NCBI GenBank assembly: GCA_016649855.1
Contig: JAENWQ010000003.1
Location: forward strand, 1-37,137
DNA length: 37,137 nucleotides
Direction of reading: 5' to 3'
Source: Actinomycetota bacterium
GTDB lineage: Bacteria > Actinomycetota > CADDZG01 > WHSQ01
This document shows, piece after piece, positions 16,405 to 25,175 of the stretch (the first letter of the stretch is position 1; every line of letters begins with the position of its first letter). A program made the translations under genes and the position numbers. The notes below the pieces were generated by a model that saw nothing but the letters and a program-made list of their open reading frames with translations, did no database searches and had not been told where the DNA came from.

Positions 16405-17592
16405 ATGTACGAGAGACGTAAGACCAGGCTGATCCACGTCGGTGGCGTGGCCGTCGGGGGCGGTTCTCCGATCTCGATCCAGTCGATGACGACGACCAAG
16501 ACCGACAATGTCGACGAGACCCTGATCCAGGTTCACGCGCTGGCGACGCAGGGCGCCGACATGGTGAGGGTCGCCGTGCCCCACGAGGGCGATGCCAAGG
16601 CGCTGCCGATCATCGCCCGGGAGGGCGGCGTCCCGATCATCGCCGACATCCATTTCTCGGTTCGTCTCGCGATGATGTCGATCGAGGCCGGTGTCCACGG
16701 ATTGCGTCTCAATCCCGGCAATATGAGGAATCCGAAGCACATCAAAGAGGTGGCCGACGCCGCGAAGGAACGGGGGATCCCGATCCGGATCGGGGTCAAC
16801 GCCGGGAGCCTCGACAAGAAGCTGGTCGAGAAGTACGGGCGGCCGACCGCTGAGGCGCTGGTGGAGAGTGCCCTCTACGAGATCTCTCTCCTCGAGGAAC
16901 ACGGGTTCAGGGACATCAAGGTCTCGGTCAAGCACCAGAACGTCCCGGAGATGATCAACGCCTACCGGCTCCTGGCGACGCAGACCGACGTCCCGTTGCA
17001 CCTCGGGGTGACCGAGGCGGGAACGCCCAAACAGGGGATCGTGAAGTCGGCGATCGGCCTCGGGACGCTTCTCGCCGAAGGGATCGGGGACACGATCCGC
17101 GTGTCGCTCACGGCCGATCCCGTCGAGGAGGTCAAGCTCGGCAAGCAGATCCTGAAATCACTCGGCTTGAAGGAAGACGGCTTTGACTTCGTCGCATGTC
17201 CGTCGTGCGGCCGGGCGGAGCTAGACGTCTTCGCGCTGGCGGGTGAGGTCGAGGCCCGGATCGAGAAGATGGATCTCCCACCGATGCAGATAGCGGTCAT
17301 GGGCTGCGAGGTCAACGGACCGGGGGAGGCCAGGGACGCAGATATCGGCATCGCCGCAGGTCCCGGGCGGGGACTGCTGTTCTCCAAAGGCAAGCAGATC
17401 GGCTGGGTGCCGCACGACCGGCTCGTCGATGCGCTGATCGAGGAGGCCGAGAAGGTCGCCGCCGAGATCCGGGCGGCGTCCGGGGATGGAGCCGTGACCA
17501 CCGGCGGGGTCACCGTGGTCAAGGGCGCGGGACGAGCGGGACGCAAGGTGGATCCGATCGTCCCGATCGGGATGGGGCCTCCGGCCGGCTAA
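16405..17592 (+). CDS. ispG: 4-hydroxy-3-methylbut-2-en-1-yl diphosphate synthase (IspG)
   Basis: 395 residues. The TIM-barrel half has PISIQSMTTTKTDN, DIHFSVRLAM and LRLNPGN; the C-terminal half has the [4Fe-4S] cysteines C265 and C268 (ACPSCGR) and C301 (MGCEVNGPGEA), with Glu 308 as the fourth ligand by family knowledge. It is the next-to-last enzyme of the MEP pathway. There is no strong ribosome site before ATG 16405. The C-terminal ~25 residues are Gly/Ala-rich and not conserved. Its TAA stop overlaps the stop codon of the bL37-like gene on the other strand. proS, which I recall downstream in Streptomyces, is absent. Confidence 0.97.
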   Translation: MYERRKTRLIHVGGVAVGGGSPISIQSMTTTKTDNVDETLIQVHALATQGADMVRVAVPHEGDAKALPIIAREGGVPIIADIHFSVRLAMMSIEAGVHGLRLNPGNMRNPKHIKEVADAAKERGIPIRIGVNAGSLDKKLVEKYGRPTAEALVESALYEISLLEEHGFRDIKVSVKHQNVPEMINAYRLLATQTDVPLHLGVTEAGTPKQGIVKSAIGLGTLLAEGIGDTIRVSLTADPVEEVKLGKQILKSLGLKEDGFDFVACPSCGRAELDVFALAGEVEARIEKMDLPPMQIAVMGCEVNGPGEARDADIGIAAGPGRGLLFSKGKQIGWVPHDRLVDALIEEAEKVAAEIRAASGDGAVTTGGVTVVKGAGRAGRKVDPIVPIGMGPPAG

Positions 17593-17675
17593 CCCTTGCG
17601 GCCGGCGTTGGGCCGCTTGCCGTGGTTCGCCTTGTTCTTTCGCCGGGACCGGCGCTTACGGCCCTTCTTCGCCAT
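17589..17675 (-). CDS. Small basic ribosomal protein, bL37-like (28 residues)
   Basis: A 28-codon minus-strand gene, ATG at 17675-17673 and TAG at 17591-17589. The peptide opens MAKKGRKRRSRRKN and ends with KANHGKRPNAGRKG; 13 of the 28 residues are Lys or Arg. The ANHGKRPN block matches what I recall of bL37, a ~24-residue large-subunit protein seen in mycobacterial ribosome structures and kept across actinobacteria. GGAGGAG at 17678-17684 lies just before the ATG. The gene is convergent with ispG, sharing the four bases CTAA where the two stops overlap. The 17691-17725 stretch upstream is unusually AT-rich and probably holds its promoter. The family match is from memory, not a search. Confidence 0.75.
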   Translation of the reverse strand: MAKKGRKRRSRRKNKANHGKRPNAGRKG

Positions 17676-17690
17676 ATCTCCTCCATCTGT

Positions 17691-17795
17691 TAGTCTTATT
17701 AATCATTGTGAGCAGGGATTTTTCGGTCTCCGCCAGGGGTGGAAACCGGTAACGCAAGTCGTAGTCTAGGCGCGAAGCCCAGGCGATTTGGAACG
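17691..17795. promoter_or_regulatory. AT-rich divergent promoter region between bL37-like gene and rimP
   Basis: The gap between the divergent bL37-like gene and rimP holds the most AT-rich stretch I noticed in the window (17691-17725, with TTATTAATCATT and GATTTTT). On the plus strand TAGTCT at 17762-17767 could be a -10 box for the rimP operon, but I find no convincing -35 for either direction. It is likely a two-way promoter region; exact elements are unresolved. Confidence 0.4.
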
Positions 17796-17819
17796 GAAGC
17801 CCCTCGAAGGAGGGGCTTC
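17796..17819 (+). terminator. Perfect 10-bp hairpin upstream of rimP (terminator or attenuator)
   Basis: GAAGCCCCTC (17796-17805), loop GAAG, then GAGGGGCTTC (17810-17819), followed by ATTTG. The stem is perfect and GC-rich, and only a short T tract follows, so termination would be partial. It lies 18 bases before the rimP ATG and downstream of any likely rimP promoter, which suits attenuation of the rimP-nusA-infB operon. In E. coli the equivalent operon is controlled by NusA in its leader; the same here is inference. Confidence 0.6.
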
Positions 17820-17837
17820 ATTTGTGAGGAGGACGAT

Positions 17838-18311
17838 ATGGGCGCTCTCGAGGAGGTCAGGGACCTCGCCGAGGCGGTTGCTCGCCGTCACTCCTTGCGG
17901 TTGTGGGATGTGGAGACCTCCGGCCGTCCCGGGTCCTCCGTCCTGAGGGTGTTCGTCGACGCGGACGGCGGTGTCGATCTGGACACCGTGGCCAAGGTCG
18001 CGGACGAACTCTCGAGGGCCCTGGATCTGAAAGATCCGATCGAGGGCCGGTACACGCTCGAGGTGTCTTCCCCGGGGCTGGAGCGCGCACTGAAGGCACC
18101 AGAGCATTACGTGTTGTCCAAAGGACTGGACGTCACCATCAAGACGAAGGAACCGGTGGTTGGGAATAGCCACCGGATCGACGGAGTGATCGACGGGATC
18201 GACGACTCCTCGGTGACGATCGAAACGGAGCAGGGCGCAGTCGCGGTGCCGTTCGGCTCGATCAAGTCGGCGCGAACGGTCTTCGAATGGAAGGGAAAGG
18301 ACAAGCGATGA
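17838..18311 (+). CDS. rimP: Ribosome maturation factor RimP
   Basis: 157 residues. N-terminal alpha/beta domain (LRLWDVETSGRPGSSVLRVFVDADGGVDLDTV), the family core YTLEVSSPGLERALK, and a C-terminal SH3-like beta barrel (GVIDGIDDSSVTIE, VPFGSIKSARTVFEW). RimP helps assemble the 30S subunit. ATG 17838 has GAGGAGGA at 17826-17833; an in-frame extension upstream exists but would run through the hairpin and lacks homology. nusA starts in its stop (ATGA), the conserved rimP-nusA pair. Confidence 0.95.
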   Translation: MGALEEVRDLAEAVARRHSLRLWDVETSGRPGSSVLRVFVDADGGVDLDTVAKVADELSRALDLKDPIEGRYTLEVSSPGLERALKAPEHYVLSKGLDVTIKTKEPVVGNSHRIDGVIDGIDDSSVTIETEQGAVAVPFGSIKSARTVFEWKGKDKR

Positions 18312-19399
18312 AGATCCCGATGGATTCTCTCAGGGAGCTCGAGCGCGAGCGTGGGATCTCGTTCGAAACGGTCGTCGAAGCGATCGAGAAGGCGCTCGCG
18401 TCCGCGTATCTTCGTACGACGAATGCTGACGAGACGCGCGGGGCACGCGCTGTGATCGACCGCGAAGAAGGGGAGGTCACGGTCTTCGCGCAGGACATCG
18501 AGGTCGACGAGGAGACCGAAGAGATCACCGTCCTCAAAGAGTGGGAGGACACCCCCGGTGACTTCGGTCGCATCGCTGCACAGACCGCCAAGCAAGTCAT
18601 CCTTCAGCGACTGCGCGAGGCAGAGCGAGACATCACCTTCGGCGAGTACTCGGGCCGCGAGGGTGACATCGTGACCGGGATCGTGCAGCAGCAAGATCAC
18701 CGCTACACGATCCTCGACCTCGGCAAGGTCGAGGCGCTCATGCCCCCATCCGAACAGATCCCGCACGAGAAGTACGAGCATGGAGCGCGCCTCAAGGCGT
18801 ACATCGTCGAGGTGCGGAAGTCCGCTCGCGGTCCGCAGATCATCGTGTCGCGGACCCACCCCGGGTTGATCAAGCGTCTGTTCGAGCTCGAGGTTCCCGA
18901 GATCCTCGACGGCATCGTCGAGATCAAAGGTGTAGCCCGCGAGCCGGGACACAGGTCCAAGGTCGCCGTCGTCTCGAACGACCGCAACGTCGACGCGGTC
19001 GGTGCATGTGTGGGCTCGAAAGGGTCGCGCGTCCGGATGGTTACCAACGAGCTCCACGGCGAGAAGATCGACATCATCCCGTGGACCGAAGACCCGGCCG
19101 AGTTCGTCAAGAACGCCCTTTCCCCGGCGAAAGCCAAGGAAGTACACCTCCAGGAGGACGGTCAGACCGCCCTGGTGGTCGTACCCGACCACCAGCTGTC
19201 TCTGGCGATCGGCAAGGAGGGGCAGAACGCCCGCCTCGCCGCGCGCCTTACCGGTCTCAGGGTCGACATCAAGTCCGAGGCGCAGATGCGCGAGGCGAGC
19301 GCCGCCGAGGCCCCACCCGAGGAAGACGCCGCGGGGACCGAGCCCGAAGCGGGGACTGAGCCCGAAGCTCCGGAAACACCAACGACAGAAGAGGTCTGA
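18308..19399 (+). CDS. nusA: Transcription termination/antitermination protein NusA
   Basis: 363 residues. N-terminal RNA polymerase-binding domain (about 1-125), S1 domain (about 126-200: [21 protein letters not shown]), KH1 ([18 protein letters not shown] then [18 protein letters not shown]) and KH2 ([25 protein letters not shown]). It ends with a short acidic tail (about 35 residues, [12 protein letters not shown]), lacking the C-terminal acidic repeats of E. coli NusA, as usual in actinobacteria. ATG 18308 overlaps the rimP stop and follows GGGAAAGG. The ylxR (DUF448) gene normally found between nusA and infB is absent. Confidence 0.96.
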   Translation: MKIPMDSLRELERERGISFETVVEAIEKALASAYLRTTNADETRGARAVIDREEGEVTVFAQDIEVDEETEEITVLKEWEDTPGDFGRIAAQTAKQVILQRLREAERDITFGEYSGREGDIVTGIVQQQDHRYTILDLGKVEALMPPSEQIPHEKYEHGARLKAYIVEVRKSARGPQIIVSRTHPGLIKRLFELEVPEILDGIVEIKGVAREPGHRSKVAVVSNDRNVDAVGACVGSKGSRVRMVTNELHGEKIDIIPWTEDPAEFVKNALSPAKAKEVHLQEDGQTALVVVPDHQLSLAIGKEGQNARLAARLTGLRVDIKSEAQMREASAAEAPPEEDAAGTEPEAGTEPEAPETPTTEEV

Positions 19400-19443
19400 A
19401 AGCAGGACGACTAGGATTTCGGGACGGAACATGAAAGGAACGC

Positions 19444-21663
19444 ATGGCTAAGCCCAGGGTCCACGAGGTAGCTAAAGAACTCGGGCTGTCATCCAAGGAG
19501 GTTCTCGCCCACCTCGAGAAGATCGGGGAGTCGGTGAAGAGCCACGCCTCCACGCTCGAGGAGGACGTGGCCGACAAGGTCAGGTCGGCACTCGGCAACG
19601 GCAGCCAGACGAAGAAGAAGGCAGCGCCCGCGGCAAAGAAAGCGCCCGCGCCCAAGAAAGCGCCCGCGCCCAAGAAGGCCGAGGCACCGGCGAAGCCAGC
19701 GCCCAAGAAAGCGCCTGCGCCCAAGAAAGCGCCCGCGCCCAAGAAGGCCGAGGCACCGGCGAAGCCAGCGCCCAAGAAGGCCGCCGCCGCTCCCGCTCCC
19801 AAGGCCGAGCCAACGCCTCCGGCTCGGGAGCCGGAGGCCGTCACCGCGCCGGCCGCGGTTGCCGAACCTGCTTCGGCGCCCGAACCGGAGACGCCGGCCG
19901 GGGACTCGCAGGTGCTCAGGGTGCACCGCGGCATCACCGTCAAGGACTTCGCCGATCGCGCCGGGGTCCCGGCTCCAGATGTCGTCAAGATCCTTATCGC
20001 CGCCGGCGAGATGATGACCGTTACGCAGTCGATGAGCGACGAGGCCGTTGCCCTCGCGGCCGAGGAGCTCGGCCGCCAGGCTGAGATCGTCGCGCCGGGT
20101 CAGGAAGAGGAGGTCGAAGACGAGACGCTCGCGGAGGAAGACGAGGGCGTCGAGTTCGTCGATCGGCCCCCGGTCGTGACGGTCATGGGCCACGTGGACC
20201 ATGGGAAGACCTCGATCCTCGACGTGATCCGGCGCACCAACGTCGTATCCGACGAGGCCGGCGGTATCACCCAGCACATCGGTGCCTACCAGGTGCACCA
20301 CGACGACCGTGAGATCACCTTCATCGACACTCCGGGCCACGAGGCGTTCACCGCGATGCGCGCCCGCGGTGCACAGGTGACCGACATAGCGCTCCTCGTG
20401 GTGGCTGCGGACGACGGCGTCAAGCCGCAGACCGTGGAAGCGATCGACCACATCAAAGCGGCTGGAGTGCCGATCGTCGTCGCCGTCAACAAGATCGACA
20501 AGGAGGGCGCCGACCCAACGCGCGTTCGCCAGCAGCTCTCCGACTACGGGCTCATGCCCGAAGAGTGGAGCGGCGACACGGTCTACGTAGACGTCTCGGC
20601 CAAGAAGTCACAGAACATCGATCAGTTGCTCGAGATGATCCTTCTGACTTCGGATGTCCATCTCGATCTGAAGGCGAACGCCGAGGCACTAGCGCGCGGC
20701 GTCGTGATCGAGGCCCATCTCGACAAGGGCCGTGGTCCGGTGGCGACCGTGCTCGTGAAGCGCGGGACGCTCTACGAGGGCGATCCGATCCTCGCAGGAG
20801 CCGCGTGGGGTCGCGTGCGTGCGATGCTCAACGAGAACGGCGAGCAGGTCGAGAAAGCAAGCCCCGGTCAGCCGGTGCAGGTACTCGGCTGGCAGTCGGT
20901 TCCCGGCGCCGGAGATGAGTTCCGCGCCTTAGAGGACGAGCGCGAGGCGCGTGACATCGCTGCGGAACGCGAGCACCACAAGCGTGAGGCCGAAAACGTC
21001 TCCCAGCGCGCAACCTCGCTTGCGGGATTGCTCGCGGCGACTCGAGAGGGCGAGATCCCCGAGCTCAACGTGTTGCTCAAGGCCGACATGCAGGGTTCGG
21101 TGGAGGCGCTCGACGGGCAGTTCAGTCAGCTCGACCAGGCGCTGGTGAAGATCAACGTGCTTCGCAAGGGCGTTGGTGCGATCACCGAGAACGATGTGAC
21201 GCTGGCCGAGGCATCCGATGCGATCGTGATCGGGTTCAACGTGGTCCCGACCGCGCAGGCTCGTCGTATGGCCGAAGAGGCCGGGGTGGACATCCGGACC
21301 TACCGGATCATCTACCAGGCTGTTCAGGACATCGAGAGTGCGGCGAAGGGTCTGCTGGGTCCCGAGCTCCGCGAGGTTCCGATCGGACAGGCCGAGGTGC
21401 GCGCGACGTTCAAGGTTCCGAAGGTCGGTATCGCGGCCGGTTGCATGGTCACCGAGGGAGTGATCAAGCGGAACTCGAAGGTCAGGCTGGTTCGCGACGG
21501 CACGGTCGTCTACGAATCGACCATCTCCACGCTTCGACGGTTCAAGGATGACGTGCGCGATGTCGCGGCCGGCTACGAGTGCGGGATCGGCATCGAGAAC
21601 TACCAGGACTACAAAGAGGGCGACACGATCCAGGCCTTCGAGATCCAGGAAGTCGCCCGTTAG
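19444..21663 (+). CDS. infB: Translation initiation factor IF-2
   Basis: 739 residues. It starts with an IF2_N helix bundle ([20 protein letters not shown]), then a Lys/Ala/Pro linker with a 23-residue perfect tandem repeat (residues 65-87 and 88-110), a second IF2_N-like unit ([22 protein letters not shown], near 165) and the GTPase: [35 protein letters not shown]. Domains II, III ([13 protein letters not shown]) and IV end the protein ([25 protein letters not shown]). IF-2 brings initiator tRNA to the 30S subunit and promotes subunit joining. AAAGGA precedes the ATG. The long flexible linker is typical of actinobacteria. Confidence 0.97.
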   Translation: MAKPRVHEVAKELGLSSKEVLAHLEKIGESVKSHASTLEEDVADKVRSALGNGSQTKKKAAPAAKKAPAPKKAPAPKKAEAPAKPAPKKAPAPKKAPAPKKAEAPAKPAPKKAAAAPAPKAEPTPPAREPEAVTAPAAVAEPASAPEPETPAGDSQVLRVHRGITVKDFADRAGVPAPDVVKILIAAGEMMTVTQSMSDEAVALAAEELGRQAEIVAPGQEEEVEDETLAEEDEGVEFVDRPPVVTVMGHVDHGKTSILDVIRRTNVVSDEAGGITQHIGAYQVHHDDREITFIDTPGHEAFTAMRARGAQVTDIALLVVAADDGVKPQTVEAIDHIKAAGVPIVVAVNKIDKEGADPTRVRQQLSDYGLMPEEWSGDTVYVDVSAKKSQNIDQLLEMILLTSDVHLDLKANAEALARGVVIEAHLDKGRGPVATVLVKRGTLYEGDPILAGAAWGRVRAMLNENGEQVEKASPGQPVQVLGWQSVPGAGDEFRALEDEREARDIAAEREHHKREAENVSQRATSLAGLLAATREGEIPELNVLLKADMQGSVEALDGQFSQLDQALVKINVLRKGVGAITENDVTLAEASDAIVIGFNVVPTAQARRMAEEAGVDIRTYRIIYQAVQDIESAAKGLLGPELREVPIGQAEVRATFKVPKVGIAAGCMVTEGVIKRNSKVRLVRDGTVVYESTISTLRRFKDDVRDVAAGYECGIGIENYQDYKEGDTIQAFEIQEVAR
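19636..19773 (+). repeat. Tandem 69-base repeat in infB linker
   Basis: Two units, 19636-19704 and 19705-19773, differ at one base (a silent C to T in a Pro codon). Each codes for 23 residues built from KKAPAP twice plus [11 protein letters not shown]; each unit contains an internal 18-base repeat. Such near-identity points to a recent duplication. The linker length likely varies between strains. Confidence 0.9.
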
Positions 21664-21672
21664 AGGCCGCAT

Positions 21673-21975
21673 ATGTTCATCGGCATAGGCCGGTACGAGT
21701 TCTTCCTTCCGTTGAGCGAGTCGTTGAAGGACAAGCGCCGGGTGCTGAGGTCGGTGACGATGGTTGTGAACAAGCGGTTCAACGTGTCGATCGCGGAGGT
21801 GGACCACCAGGACCTGTGGCAGCGCGCGTCCCTGGGGGTCACATGTGTGTCGGGCTCGATGGACCAATGCCATCAGGTGCTCGAAGAGGTCGAACGAACG
21901 ATGGAGAAGGTCGCCATCGAAGGGGCCGAGATCGTCGGCCGGGAGAGGCGATTCGTTTCCATGGAGGATCTGTGA
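21673..21975 (+). CDS. DUF503 / YlxP-like small protein
   Basis: 100 residues. It matches the YlxP/DUF503 family, found beside infB and rbfA in many Gram-positive and actinobacterial genomes: ESLKDKRRVLRSV, then NVSIAEVDHQDLWQRASLGVTCV and a C-terminal helix. The fold is a small ferredoxin-like alpha/beta. A role in ribosome assembly or RbfA function has been suggested from the neighbourhood; biochemical function is not established. AGAGG lies 6 bases before the ATG. rbfA begins in its stop (GTGA). Confidence 0.9.
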   Translation: MFIGIGRYEFFLPLSESLKDKRRVLRSVTMVVNKRFNVSIAEVDHQDLWQRASLGVTCVSGSMDQCHQVLEEVERTMEKVAIEGAEIVGRERRFVSMEDL

Positions 21976-22334
21976 GCCAGCGGACGGAGAAGCTCCAAAA
22001 GGTCGCCAGGGAGATCCTGGGTGAATCCATCCAACGGCTCAAGGACCCGCGCATCGGGTTCGTGACCGTGACCGCGGTCCGCGTCACGCCGGATCTGAGC
22101 AGCGCGCGCGTCTTCGTGTCGGTGCTCGGCTCCCCCGAGGAACAAGCAGAGACCATGGCGGGCCTCGAGAGTGCCAAGCCGTTCCTGCGCGCGGAGATCG
22201 GTCGGCAGGTCCGGCTCAGGTACCTCCCGGAGCTCGTCTTCCACCGCGACGAGGGCCCCGAGCTCGCCGAGCGCATCGAGCAGATCCTGCATGGGCTGAA
22301 TGACCCCCGCGACGAGCCGGAGGCGAGGGATTGA
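21972..22334 (+). CDS. rbfA: Ribosome-binding factor A
   Basis: 120 residues from GTG 21972, which overlaps the preceding stop. It has a KH-like fold with the family motifs RTEKLQKVAREILGESIQRLKDPRIG, VTPDLSSARVFVSVLG and LRAEIGRQVRLRYLPELVFHRDE. RbfA binds the 30S subunit during late maturation of 16S rRNA. The frame extends upstream into infB/ylxP sequence without homology. The next gene starts in its stop codon (TTGA). Confidence 0.95.
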   Translation: MSQRTEKLQKVAREILGESIQRLKDPRIGFVTVTAVRVTPDLSSARVFVSVLGSPEEQAETMAGLESAKPFLRAEIGRQVRLRYLPELVFHRDEGPELAERIEQILHGLNDPRDEPEARD

Positions 22335-23308
22335 ACAAGCCTGCCGACTGGAACGGCGCGCTCGAAGCGCTGAGGGAGGCGAAGGTCGTCGCTCTCGCGT
22401 GCCACGTGAACCCCGACGGGGATGCCCTCGGGGCGCTCCTGGGGATGTCACTTGCGCTGCGCAAGATGGGGAAGACAACGCATCCGACGTGGGGCACCCC
22501 AACTGCGACCGTCCCCTATAACTACGCGTTCTTGCCGGGAGCCGATTCGGTCGTCAAGCCGGGGAGCCTGGGTGAGGTCGATCTCTTCATAGCGGTCGAC
22601 TGCGGCGACGACAGCCGCCTCGGGTCGGTGAAAGACGCGTTCAAGAAGGCTCCCAGATCGATCAACATCGATCACCATCCGGGGAACGACGATTTCGCCA
22701 CGCTCAACATCGTGATCACCGACGCTTCTTCGACCGCCGAGATCGTCACCCGGATGCTCGAAGATCTGGGCACCCCGTTCGATCGCGATATCGCCACGTG
22801 CCTCTACACGGGGATCGTGACCGACACGGGGAGGTTCCAATACGCTAACTCCTCACCCGAGGTGCTCAGGCTCGCCGCCGATCTGCTGGCTCGGGGCGTG
22901 CCGGCGACCGCGATCGCTCAGGAGGTCTATGAGTCGGCTCCCTTCGGCTACCTGAAGCTCACCGGCCACGTGCTAGAGCGGGCGAAGCTGCTCGCCGATC
23001 ACGGCTTCGTGTACTCGTGGTTCACGAGGAAGGACCTCAAGGACACGAACGTCTCGAGCGAGGAGACCGAGAAGCTGATCGATCTCGTCCGCTCCACGCG
23101 CGATGCCGACATCGCGGCGATGTTCAAGGAGCAGAGCGACGGTACCTACCGCGTGAGCCTTCGCTCCAAGGGACCCCGAAGTGTCGGCACGATCGCCCGC
23201 GCCAACGGAGGCGGCGGCCACGAGCTCGCGGCCGGCTTCACCGCGAAGTCGGTCGAGGACGCGGTCAAGGCTGTGATCGAGGGTCTCTCCGCACAGGTCC
23301 AGGGCTGA
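22331..23308 (+). CDS. nrnA: DHH-family phosphoesterase, bifunctional oligoribonuclease/PAP phosphatase NrnA-like
   Basis: 325 residues. DHH domain: ACHVNPDGDALGALLGM, LFIAVDCGDDSR, INIDHHPGND and GIVTDTGRFQYANSSPEVL, which supply the metal ligands. DHHA1 domain at the C-terminus: GGGGHELAAGF. NrnA enzymes degrade short RNA (2-5 nt), pAp and in actinobacteria cyclic-dinucleotide products; which of these is used here cannot be seen. The TTG start at 22331 overlaps the rbfA stop (TTGA) and keeps the usual family N-terminus. The position between rbfA and truB is conserved in actinobacteria. Confidence 0.93.
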   Translation: MNKPADWNGALEALREAKVVALACHVNPDGDALGALLGMSLALRKMGKTTHPTWGTPTATVPYNYAFLPGADSVVKPGSLGEVDLFIAVDCGDDSRLGSVKDAFKKAPRSINIDHHPGNDDFATLNIVITDASSTAEIVTRMLEDLGTPFDRDIATCLYTGIVTDTGRFQYANSSPEVLRLAADLLARGVPATAIAQEVYESAPFGYLKLTGHVLERAKLLADHGFVYSWFTRKDLKDTNVSSEETEKLIDLVRSTRDADIAAMFKEQSDGTYRVSLRSKGPRSVGTIARANGGGGHELAAGFTAKSVEDAVKAVIEGLSAQVQG

Positions 23309-23318
23309 GCCGACGCTG

Positions 23319-24176
23319 ATGGACGGCGTGCTGGTGATAGATAAGCCTCCCGGCATGACCTCCCACGACGTCGTCGATCGGGTCAGGAAGACGTTCGGCA
23401 CCCGGAAGGTCGGTCACGGCGGAACGCTCGATCCCGATGCGACGGGCGTCCTCATCGTTGGCATCGGCCGCGCCACGAGGTTCCTTACCTACTCGCAGGG
23501 TGCGCCGAAGCGCTACAGAGCGGTCGCCCGTTTCGGCGTTTCGACCTCCACCCAGGACGCTTCCGGGGAGGTCATCCGCGAGTCGGACGCGAACATTTCC
23601 GAGGATCAGGTCCGCGACGCCCTCGGATCGTTCAAGGGCACCACCGAGCAGATACCTCCGATGGTGTCAGCGGTGAAGGTGGGCGGCGAAGCGCTCTACA
23701 AGAAGGCGCGGCGTGGTGAAGACATCGAACGGCCTGCACGCGCGGTCACGATCTATGCGCTCGAACTCCGTGAGTTCGTTCCCGGTGAGCGTCCGGAGGC
23801 AACCATCGACGTCACTTGCTCGGGCGGAACGTTCGTGAGAACGCTCGTGCACGACCTCGGGGAGCGCCTCGGCTGCGGCGCTCATCTGAAGACGCTAAGG
23901 CGGACCGAAGCCGGAGGATTCAGCACCGAGGATGCGATCCGCCTCGAGGACGTCACCCAGGATAGTTTGCGCCCGCTCGCCGATGCGGTACGTCAACTCG
24001 CGATCCGAGCGCCCGGGGACGAGGATGCCGAAAGCATCGCGCACGGACGTGCCCTCGAGGTCGACGATTCGATCGATGAGGGAGCGTTCGTTGCATTCGT
24101 CAGGGACGGTGATCTCCTCGCGGTCTACAAACGCGAGGGAGACCGCCTCAAGCCCGACCGCGTGGTGTCCTCTTGA
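23319..24176 (+). CDS. truB: tRNA pseudouridine(55) synthase TruB
   Basis: 285 residues. The family start VLVIDKPPGMTSHDVVDRVRK leads to the catalytic motif GGTLDPDATGVL with the nucleophilic Asp 38, then KRYRAVARFG, PPMVSAVKVGGEALYKKAR and CSGGTFVRTLVHDLGE. A short PUA-like C-terminal domain follows (residues about 235-285). It makes pseudouridine at position 55 in the T arm of tRNAs. The ATG is 10 bases after the nrnA stop. Its own stop overlaps the ribF start (TTGA). Confidence 0.96.
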   Translation: MDGVLVIDKPPGMTSHDVVDRVRKTFGTRKVGHGGTLDPDATGVLIVGIGRATRFLTYSQGAPKRYRAVARFGVSTSTQDASGEVIRESDANISEDQVRDALGSFKGTTEQIPPMVSAVKVGGEALYKKARRGEDIERPARAVTIYALELREFVPGERPEATIDVTCSGGTFVRTLVHDLGERLGCGAHLKTLRRTEAGGFSTEDAIRLEDVTQDSLRPLADAVRQLAIRAPGDEDAESIAHGRALEVDDSIDEGAFVAFVRDGDLLAVYKREGDRLKPDRVVSS

Positions 24177-25108
24177 GGACGATCGTGGGAGCGGACGCTC
24201 TTCTGGACACCGATCTCAGTTGTGCGGTCACGATCGGTGCGTTCGACGGCGTTCACCTCGGTCACCGGGCGCTGATAGCCCGCTGCATCGCGGCCGCCGA
24301 GCGGCTCGGGGTCGATCCCGCAGTGGTCACTTGGGATCGACACCCCCTGCAGACCCTGCGGCCCAAGCTGGCGCCACCGCTGCTGTCGTCACCCGAACGG
24401 AAGATCGAACTCCTCGGCGAGACCGGGGTCGAGGTCCTGTGCGTCTTGCCGTTCGATCGCGAGTTCTCGACGTGGTCCCCGGAGCGGTTCGTGCAGGACG
24501 TTCTCGTGACCGGCCTCGGAGCGGCCGCGGTCGTGGTGGGCGAGGGGTGGCGCTTCGGTCACAAGGCCGCAGGCAACATCGACCTCCTTCGGGAGTTAGG
24601 CGGCACCCACGGGTTCGAAGTCGAGGCCGTGGGCCTGGCGGGGGCCGATGGGGAGGTGATGTCGTCGAGCCGGACCCGCGCCCTGATCACCTCCGGTGAG
24701 ATGGAACAGGCCGCCCTTCTCCTCGGCCGGCCGTTCGACATCGACGGCGTCGTGGTCCACGGTGACGGCCGAGGTAAGGACCTCGGGTATCCCACCGCCA
24801 ACCTCGAGTGCGACCCACTCGTGGCGCGCCCCCCGCGCGGCGTGTACGCGGGCCGGCTGAGGGTGAGGGGGTCGTGGTTCCGCGCGGCGATCAGCGTCGG
24901 GGTGAACCTGACCTTCGGCGGCGAGCCCGGGGTCAGCCCGGTGCGGATCGAAGCCTTCGTCCTCGATATGGATCAGGAGATCTACGGTGACGAGGTGCGG
25001 CTCGAGTTCTGGAAGCGCCTGCGGGACGAACTCAAGTTCGATTCGATCGAGGGCCTGATCGAGCAGATGGGCCGGGATGTCGAGGACACCCGAGCCCTGG
25101 TGGGCTGA
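24173..25108 (+). CDS. ribF: Bifunctional riboflavin kinase / FAD synthetase
   Basis: 311 residues. N-terminal FAD synthetase (nucleotidyl-transferase) domain: TIGAFDGVHLGHRALI, VTWDRHP, VVVGEGWRFGHKAAGN and SSSRTRALI. C-terminal riboflavin kinase domain from about residue 185: GDGRGKDLGYPTANL, PPRGVYAGRL, SVGVNLTFGG. It converts riboflavin to FMN and FAD. The TTG start at 24173 overlaps the truB stop. The truB-ribF-rpsO-pnp order is typical. No riboswitch is expected, as this gene is embedded in an operon. Confidence 0.96.
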   Translation: MRTIVGADALLDTDLSCAVTIGAFDGVHLGHRALIARCIAAAERLGVDPAVVTWDRHPLQTLRPKLAPPLLSSPERKIELLGETGVEVLCVLPFDREFSTWSPERFVQDVLVTGLGAAAVVVGEGWRFGHKAAGNIDLLRELGGTHGFEVEAVGLAGADGEVMSSSRTRALITSGEMEQAALLLGRPFDIDGVVVHGDGRGKDLGYPTANLECDPLVARPPRGVYAGRLRVRGSWFRAAISVGVNLTFGGEPGVSPVRIEAFVLDMDQEIYGDEVRLEFWKRLRDELKFDSIEGLIEQMGRDVEDTRALVG

Positions 25109-25110
25109 GG

Positions 25111-25119
25111 TGCTACTAT
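25111..25119 (+). promoter_or_regulatory. rpsO: Probable extended -10 promoter for rpsO
   Basis: TGC-TACTAT: a TANNNT -10 box at 25114-25119 with the TGN extension. No good -35 is seen at 17-18 bases upstream, which an extended -10 can tolerate. It lies directly after the ribF stop and would give a leader of about 100 bases before rpsO. Confidence 0.5.
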
Positions 25120-25175
25120 GGCCACGCCTCCGGGCCCTACAGCCCGCGTCTGGCACCGAAAAACCCCTAACAGCA

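Noticed and set aside
19636-19773. Possible CRISPR-like repeat array
   Set aside because: The units are contiguous and in frame with IF-2; there are no spacers.
19580-20451. Minus-strand frames with Gly/Leu/Arg repeats opposite infB
   Set aside because: They are the complement of the Lys/Ala/Pro repeats of IF-2, not separate repeat proteins.
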